Assembly: GCF_001659605.2 (NCBI RefSeq)
Contig: NC_035170.2
Coordinates: 26,764,020 to 26,828,019, forward strand
Reading direction: 5' to 3'
Length of the DNA stretch: 64,000 nt
From: Manihot esculenta
Taxonomy: Eukaryota > Streptophyta > Magnoliopsida > Malpighiales > Euphorbiaceae
Part shown: piece by piece, positions 57,693-64,000 of the stretch
How positions within the stretch are numbered: the stretch's first letter is position 1
Layout of the letters: the number at the start of each line of letters is the position of its first letter
Notes under the pieces: generated by a model
What the model saw: only the letters and a program-made list of their open reading frames with translations
Databases searched by the model: none
What the model was told of the DNA's origin: nothing
Translations under genes and position numbers: made by a program

Positions 57693-58850
57693 ATGAGAGG
57701 AACCCGTCGATCTGCACGATTGACTGGAGTACCATCCCAGGATGAGGGCACTGATGCCCGTCCTCCTGCATTGCCTAGGGCAATGTCATGTAGATCAAGC
57801 AGAGATAGAGTATCAAGTGACCCTAGAAGGTCTTTTGATGCTAGCAGAAGGGGGACAGATAGAGGAGGAAGTTCTTCAAATGTGAGGGAGGTTATGGAAG
57901 AAGATCAGAAGAGGGATGGGAATCTGGATGTCAGCATGTCGGAAGAAGGGACAGGGGAGTCACAGGGAGGTGCTCAGGCCTCGGGGTATGGTTTTCCACC
58001 CCATTATCCACCCTTTCCACAGGGTTCAGGGTATCCGATGGGGGGCACATCGGATTACTCCAGCTTTAACCCCTACCCTACCTACATGCCTTATCCACCT
58101 TTCTATCCACCTTACCCACAGTACCCAGCTTATCCACCCTCACCCTTCTATCCTAACCTAGCAAACCCCACCTCGGGGAATGCTGCACCCCCACCTCCAC
58201 CACCTACAAAACCAGCAGCCCCAGTTGCTCAACCTTCTAGACCTAGCTCAGCCGGTGGGAGTAAGGTGAAGATGACAGATTACCTTAAACTGGATGCTCC
58301 CAAATACAAGTCAGGGGATGATCCCTTTGAGTACCTGAGGGTAGTGAAGATGATAACTGATGAGCTAGGGGCAGATGACAGCAGGGCCATTCAGATGGCA
58401 GGGTTCACTTTAAAGTGCAAAAAGGCACGGGAATGATTCAAGTGTTATGTGGACCCAAGACTAGACGGCATGACATGGGAGGAATTTGCAAATGAGTTTG
58501 CTGGATGGGCTTTTCCAGACAGTTCCAGAGAACTGAAAATGATTGAATTTGAGCAGCTGAGGCAGACAGAACACATGAGTATAGAGGAGTACACGGATAA
58601 ATTCTTGGAGCTATTGCCTTTTGCAGGGCAAGCTCTAGATACAGATGCGAAGAAAGCCAAGAGATATGTTATGAAACTGCATTCCAGGTACTCCTCATTG
58701 ATTCAGTCAGTTGAGAGGGAAAGCTTTCACACTGTGGTAGATATGGCTCGAAGAATGGAGGCTAGTGCTATAATTAAAGGGTCAGTGAAGCAGTCAGTGA
58801 CCCAGTCTTCATGGGTTAAGACCCCAGGTAGAGGAGGGCCAGGTCCCTCT
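57693..58850 (+). pseudogene. E3 gag, one stop, cut by E4
   Basis: ATG at 57693 (MRGTRRSARLTG), with an acceptor-like TTTTTCAG ending 8 bases before it. It has the same layout as E2 gag: basic start, Tyr/Pro-rich tract (about residues 100-170), then the gag domain. TGA at 58434-58436 replaces the Trp of the KKAREWF block that E4 keeps, and the frame continues unbroken to 58850, where E4 interrupts the protein before the zinc knuckle. The remainder of E3 must lie beyond the window. With one nonsense change and a 9-kb-class insertion it is dead. Confidence 0.88.
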
Positions 58851-61150
58851 TGTAATACCCGGCTAGAGTCCGGCATCGGAATTCCTGTAGTCCGGTGGAA
58901 TCTCGGGTGTCGGGATTCTCTAGAAGGGTATTAGATATGTTTTAATGTTTTAAAGAATGTTTTAAAAGAGTTTTAAGGTTTTAAAGGGTTAGAGAAGTGA
59001 GTTTTTTTGAAAGAAAAGCTTTAAGGGAGAAATGCTAATGTTCGGCCGCTGAAGGTCACTTTCGGCCGCCGAACATTGCATGGTTTCGGCTTCACGTTCG
59101 GCTGCCGAAGGTGGTCTGGCCAGCCACCTATAAAAGGCCCAAGGGCCGGTGAGAGGGGGATATTTCTTCTCCCACCAGCAGCCAGAGGTGAACAAAACCT
59201 CTCCCTGTTGACTTTGATGATTTTTGAGTTTTCCTTCAAATCTTCCATGAGTTTTAATGGTTTTATGGTTGTTTTGAAGTTTTGAGCAAAAAGAGTGAGT
59301 TTTGGAGTTTGGAGCTTGAAGAGTGGATTTCTTCACATCTCCACGTTAGAGTCGTTTAACCTCAAGTTTTCCAAGAGGTAAGGGATAGATCCTAAGCTTT
59401 TAACATGATTTTTAAAGGTTTTATGAAAGTTTATGGGGTAGTATGCATGATTAGGTTTATAGGAGGGTTTTGAGGTTTTTGTATGTTTAAGCATGTGTAA
59501 GTGTTATATGTTATGTTTGTTGGGGTTATAGGCTAGTTTTAGACCCCTTTGAGCATGCACAAGTGTATATGCATGTTGAGGAGTTGTGTGTGCATGTTGA
59601 GTGAAAGATGGGAGGAGTTGTGCATGAAGCAGAGCAGGTTTCTGCCCTTCGGGCGAAACCAGGTTCGGCCGTCGAAGAAGGGTTCGGCCGTCGAATGCCT
59701 TGAGGAGGTAGCTTCGGCTGCCGAAGGCTGCTTCCGCAAGTTGGACTTTCGGATCTGTCATGCACATTCGGCCACCGAAAGTGCCGCCGAAGGTTGAGTT
59801 TCGTCTCTGGACGAGACTTTCGGATGCCGAAGGTGCACCCGAAAGAGTAGTAATAGGACTTTCGGCCGCCGAAAGTAGAGGTTCGGCCGCCGAAAGTAGG
59901 TGAGTTTCGTCTCTGGAGGGGAGTTTCGGCCGCCGAACCTGCCGCCGAAAGTGCCCTGTCCAGCCTTCTTTTGCATGCTTTATGTGATAGTTCTAAGGGT
60001 TTTTAGAGGGCTTTTGGGGGAGTTCCTAAGCATGTTATTAAGTTAGTTTGGTTCCTCATCTGAGTCCTATTGTGTAGGAACGGACCAGAGAAACCAGGGA
60101 GATCAGCAGTAAGCACTGCTACAAAACCTGCAGAGTCAGTCTAAAGTCAGCCAGAGGTGAGTGGGACTAACTATGCATGTTTTAAAATGATGTTTAAAGA
60201 TAATAATGGTATGAGCATGAGACACGCATCATGAATGCCATGTAATATTAGGTTGTTGCATTAGAATCCACGAAGATGCTGAATTGCATAATTTGATGAA
60301 TATGTGGATGAATGTTGGATGATCCGTTAGCCCTCAGTATGGTATGCTATGACATGATATGAATGATGAAAAGAGTCAAGCATGATAAGTATGAGCAGGG
60401 AGGCCTAACCGCCCCTGTTATTGAGTCAGTATAGTCAGGAGGCCTAATCGCCCTGACAAAACCGTTTTCAGAAAATTAAGTCCTGGAAGAGGCCTAATCG
60501 CCCCAGGCACTGTGGACTGTTGACTGATTAGATTCAAAGTCAGATATGTGGAGGGCTATAGGTGACGACTTCATCTTTGATGTGTATTGTTGTGATGTGA
60601 TGCATGGCATATAAGCATATGTTTTAATAAATGGTTTTATATAGTTCTGCTCACTGGGCTATAGAAGCTCACCCCTCTCCCCTAACCCCAGTCTTGCAGG
60701 TTCAGAGTCCAGAGGAGAGTAAGAAGAGTACAAGAAGAATGTAAAGAGAGTATGTAATAGATAGAATGGACATGTATTTGTAAAGAGATAGTAATGTACA
60801 GTGTATAGATGGTGCTTGACGTATAAGAGTTGTTATCCCTTTGAGGTTGTACATGATCCTCTTATGTAAATGCTTATGTTTTATGTATGAAAAGCCCGGC
60901 TTAACATAGTATGAGTTTGATCTGCCTTGAGCTAAGATGAGAGCTCTGGCAGGTTTTTACAGTATAGAGATAGAGTATGCACAGGTTAAGCCATGGAAAA
61001 AGAAAAGTTTTAATTGTTACAGAAAATGTATGATCATGTATGGAATTACACAGGTACACAGACAGTATAATAGGCTTACTACGGGTCCCGGCAACCTTAA
61101 GTCGATCTGGATCCTAGTGCCGGTAGCAGTTTGATTTCTGGGCTGTTACA
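58851..61150 (+). mobile_element. E4 5' LTR, inserted in E3 gag
   Basis: 2300 bp, TGTAATACCCGG...GTTACA, starting directly after CCTCT in the E3 reading frame. It is a diverged subfamily (TAGAGTCCGGCATC at the left end). TATA box CTATAAAAGG at 59128-59137; GCC palindromes upstream at about 59041-59110 and downstream at about 59662-59950; donor-like GT at 59378 and 60157; acceptor-like AG at 60077 and 60699; three hairpin units at 60396-60510. Confidence 0.92.
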
Positions 61151-61153
61151 GAG

Positions 61154-61165
61154 TGGTATCAGAGC
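61154..61165 (+). promoter_or_regulatory. Primer binding site of E4
   Basis: TGGTATCAGAGC three bases after the LTR. Confidence 0.92.
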
Positions 61166-61411
61166 AGTTAGGTTCACATGGTCGGACCTAGATGGTATGA
61201 GATGGGTTCATAAAGGTTATAGTGAGTCAAGCACCACAGGAAAACATGTCCATTAGGATAGGATGTTAGTCCTGTCTGTATGATGATGTGGAGTGCCATG
61301 ATTCATGCATGTGCATTCTTTTATATGTGATGTATGCTAGAGGTTCATGTGTTTCACATGGATTATAAGTTATTGATGTGTATGATATGTGTTGTTTTCC
61401 AGATAGTTAAG

Positions 61412-63040
61412 ATGCGAGGAACTCGTCGATCCGCGAGATTGACTGGAGTACCACTAGAAAGAGAGGGAACAGCTGCTCGTCCTCCTGCAGTTTCAAGGGC
61501 AAGGACACATAGGATAAGCAGGGAGGGAACGTCACGAGACCCTAGAAGGTCTTCTGACGAGAGCAGGAGAGGAGTTAATAGAGGAGGAAGATTAGAGGAA
61601 GTAAGAGAAGCTGTAGAAGTAGAGCAGAGAGGAGATGAGAGCATGGGTGTGAGAAGGTTTGAGGAAGGTATGGGGTCGTCTCAGAGAAGAGCACAGGGCC
61701 CTGAGTATCCGATGGGAAGTACGTCAGATTACTCCAGTTATGCCCCATATCCACCCTACATGCCTTATATGCCATATCCTTCTTTTTATCCACCCTACTA
61801 CATGTATCCACCCCCACCTTTTCAACCAAGTCCAACATATTCAGAAACAAGAGAAACAGTACCTCCACCACCATCAGAAACAGTAATCCCTGCGGTGGAA
61901 GTACAGCAACCCGGTCCTTCAGGGGGAAGTAAGGTGAAGATGACTGATTACCTGAAGTTGGACGCTCCTAAGTTTAACACTAGAGATGATCCCTTTGAGT
62001 ATCTCAATGCAGTCAGGATGATAACGAGTGAGTTAGGAGCAGATGACTGTAGAGCCATAGAAATGGCAGGATTCACATTGAAGTGTAAGAAAGCCAGGGA
62101 ATGGTTTAAGGGCTATGTAGCACCCAGGATAGACAGTATGTCTTGGGAGGAGTTTGCGAATGAGTTTGCTGGTTGGGCTTTTCCGGACAGTTCCAGGGAA
62201 AGGAAGATAGTAGAGTTTGAGCAGCTCAGACAGACGGAGGAAATGAGCGTGGATGAGTATACGGACAAGTTCCTGGAATTGTTATCATACGTGGGTCAGG
62301 CGTACGATACTGACCAGAAGAGGGTGAGGAGATATGCCACAAGGCTTCATCCTAGGTATTTCTCCTTGATCCTTCCGACGGAGAAGGAGAGTTTCCACTC
62401 AATAGTGGACGCAGCTAGGAAGATGGAGGCCAGTGCCATTATACAAGGGACAGTCAAGCAGTCTGTGGCACAGTCCTCAGGTCCCAAGAACTTGGAGACA
62501 GGTGATGTTGATCTCTCCTCTTTGAACGAAGCAGTTACTAAGAGTAAAAAGGGAGGAAGAGGTCTTAGGAGATCAAAGAGGGGTAAGTTTTGGGATAAGA
62601 TGAAAGCAGGATTGAGTTTAGATAGTGGCTCGAGCGCAAGCTCAGAGGTTCCAGCATGTGGGAAGTGTGGTAGGTTGCACAGAGGAGTTTGTCTATTTGG
62701 GACTTCAGTATGTTTCAGGTGCGGCCAAGAAGGACACATGGCTCGTGAGTGCCCTCAGGCATTTTTCACAGCACCGTCCCATCAGACAGTTTTGGGAAGT
62801 GTACCACGACCAGTAGCTCCAGCCACGACCCAGAGCAGAGGTAGAGGAAGAGGGTCAACCTCTTCACATGTGGGTCCTCGAGGTGAAGGTTCGTCAGCTC
62901 CGGCACAAATCTTTACTATGACGCAACGGGAGGCAGACACGTTTAACACCAGGGTGTCAGGTAACTACATCTTTGGATGTTTTGATGTGTATGTCTTTTT
63001 AAGCTCTGATGTTTTTCCCCTGTTGGTTCTAGAACCATAG
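61412..63040 (+). CDS. E4 gag, intact
   Basis: 542 codons from ATG at 61412 (MRGTRRSARLTG) without a stop until 63038. The N-terminus is basic and Ser/Arg-rich. A Tyr/Pro-rich tract, the gag domain (KKAREWFKGYV, EFAGWAFPDSSRE) and one CCHC zinc knuckle at 62711-62752 (CFRCGQEGHMAREC) follow, then a Gly/Arg-rich linker. The last 16 or so codons come from a shifted frame where the protease should begin. Gag packages element RNA and could act in trans. It is the only complete gag of the family in this window. A splice-acceptor-like TTTTCCAG ends 9 bases before the ATG. Confidence 0.88.
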   Translation: MRGTRRSARLTGVPLEREGTAARPPAVSRARTHRISREGTSRDPRRSSDESRRGVNRGGRLEEVREAVEVEQRGDESMGVRRFEEGMGSSQRRAQGPEYPMGSTSDYSSYAPYPPYMPYMPYPSFYPPYYMYPPPPFQPSPTYSETRETVPPPPSETVIPAVEVQQPGPSGGSKVKMTDYLKLDAPKFNTRDDPFEYLNAVRMITSELGADDCRAIEMAGFTLKCKKAREWFKGYVAPRIDSMSWEEFANEFAGWAFPDSSRERKIVEFEQLRQTEEMSVDEYTDKFLELLSYVGQAYDTDQKRVRRYATRLHPRYFSLILPTEKESFHSIVDAARKMEASAIIQGTVKQSVAQSSGPKNLETGDVDLSSLNEAVTKSKKGGRGLRRSKRGKFWDKMKAGLSLDSGSSASSEVPACGKCGRLHRGVCLFGTSVCFRCGQEGHMARECPQAFFTAPSHQTVLGSVPRPVAPATTQSRGRGRGSTSSHVGPRGEGSSAPAQIFTMTQREADTFNTRVSGNYIFGCFDVYVFLSSDVFPLLVLEP

Positions 63041-64000
63041 AGAGAGAGTAGGTCTGATAGCTTCTGGGCTTAGAGTGTTGTGGAGTTAGTAGACTCCAGA
63101 GTGATCCATCAATGGTAGAGTCAGTTAGTTGTGAGTAGATGCCTTCTATCTAACCTTATGGTTCTAGATTGGACTGATTTGACGTCCTTCTAATGATGGA
63201 TTGGCTAGCTACTCGTAGTACTGCCGAGTCTGCAGAGACAAGGTAGAGATGTCTAGAGTATAGGATGGATCAGAGGTAGTCCTTTAGAAGGACAGAGTAT
63301 AGATGCTCAGAGGTTTGATATCAGCCCTACAGGCTCATAGGTTGCTCAGGAAGGGGTGATCGGGGGTTTGTAGTTCATGAGAGAAAGTAAGATGATTAGG
63401 ATAGGAAACCAGTTTCAGTGCCTGTAGATAGAGTTAACGTTTGGCACCAACAGAGCTAAGAGAGTTAAGAGTATAGTTGATAGTCTTGGTATAAGGGTTT
63501 TATCCGACCTAGTACCCCACTCTAGAGTGTTTAGTATGGATGGGGGAAACGAAGGATTAATCCTTAATACCTTGTATGATTGAGAGCAGTTGAACGGGGA
63601 TACTACCTGTTAAGAGTTAGAAAGGAAGTCAGGTTAGAAGAGATGAAGAGAGAAGGGCAAGGATCAGAGTGCGCAGCGAAAGCTTGCGGAGCTTAAAGGA
63701 TAGGTGATGAAGGATGGATAGTTAGAGTTTTGGGTACTGATGCATGAAAGGCACAGATGGAAGATACACCAGTGTTTCTGGAGCAAGTAGCTCAGAAACA
63801 AGTAGAAGAATATAGAGATAGTCAAGTTGCCAGGTATGGAGGTTCAGGCGGGAGACATGGTATTGCTGAAGGTGTCTCCAATACAAGTGGAGGTTCACTA
63901 TAGGAGGAATGATCAGGAAGTTGAGAAACAAAGAGGTTTCAATGGTTAAGGTTTTGGTGAACCACTATTGTTTAAAAGAAGTGCATCGGGGAAACACAGG
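63041..64000 (+). pseudogene. E4 pol, collapsed by deletions
   Basis: Within 960 bases all of pol is represented by scraps: protease linker (63050-63360), a short RT piece (about 63430-63620), the start of integrase (63730-63835, LEQVAQKQ type), the GPY/F entry (63838-63900) and the chromodomain-like tail (63905-64000). In E2 the same span takes about 3.3 kb. No frame is open. The protease active site, RT motif and integrase triad are all missing. The 3' LTR is outside the window. Confidence 0.85.

Overview
Nuclear DNA of a eudicot plant. The backbone is very AT-rich and carries spliced plant genes and Ty3 and Ty1 retrotransposons. An origin in the Malpighiales (for example the spurge family) is only a guess from overall texture. 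There are no prokaryotic features.

Layout. 1-13891: an old Ty3 chromodomain element (E1). Its decayed pol enters from the left edge and its 3' LTR (from 2186) is split by a young, complete relative (E2, 3398-12750, 5-bp target duplication). 13892-44320: an array of related segments (units A-D). Units A and C each carry a gene that joins a ubiquitin-like domain, a UPL5-type mid region and a truncated HECT N-lobe to a MEKK1-type MAPKKK kinase domain. Copy 1 (21461-25557) is open over about 962 codons. Copy 2 (33258-37878) is broken by a 22-bp deletion. Unit B keeps only the promoter and 12 codons. Unit D keeps only upstream DNA. The array is interrupted by a Ty1/copia remnant (16400-18240), a reverse-strand Ty3 solo LTR (18660-20852), an old LTR/minisatellite block (about 25920-28650) and small DNA transposons. 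44320-46000: a second copia remnant. 46000-55114: AT-rich DNA with LTR, CACTA-like, hAT-MITE and long-inverted-repeat elements. 55115-64000: another Ty3 nest, with E3 (5' LTR and gag) cut at 58850 by E4 (5' LTR, open gag, collapsed pol). Both run off the right edge.

How the parts relate. E1-E4 and the solo LTR belong to one superfamily with about 2.1-2.35 kb GC-rich LTRs and an initiator-Met-tRNA-type primer site. Their LTRs share clustered TTCGGCCGCCGAA palindromes, a triplicated hairpin box whose stems change in a compensatory way, and conserved splice-site-like signals that suggest a spliced leader upstream of gag. E2 has LTRs differing at 3 of 2096 positions and all catalytic residues, but two in-frame TAG codons replace Gln.

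The strongest candidate for something undescribed is the UBL/HECT-N/MAPKKK chimera. Its two kinase exons differ mostly by amino-acid-changing substitutions.
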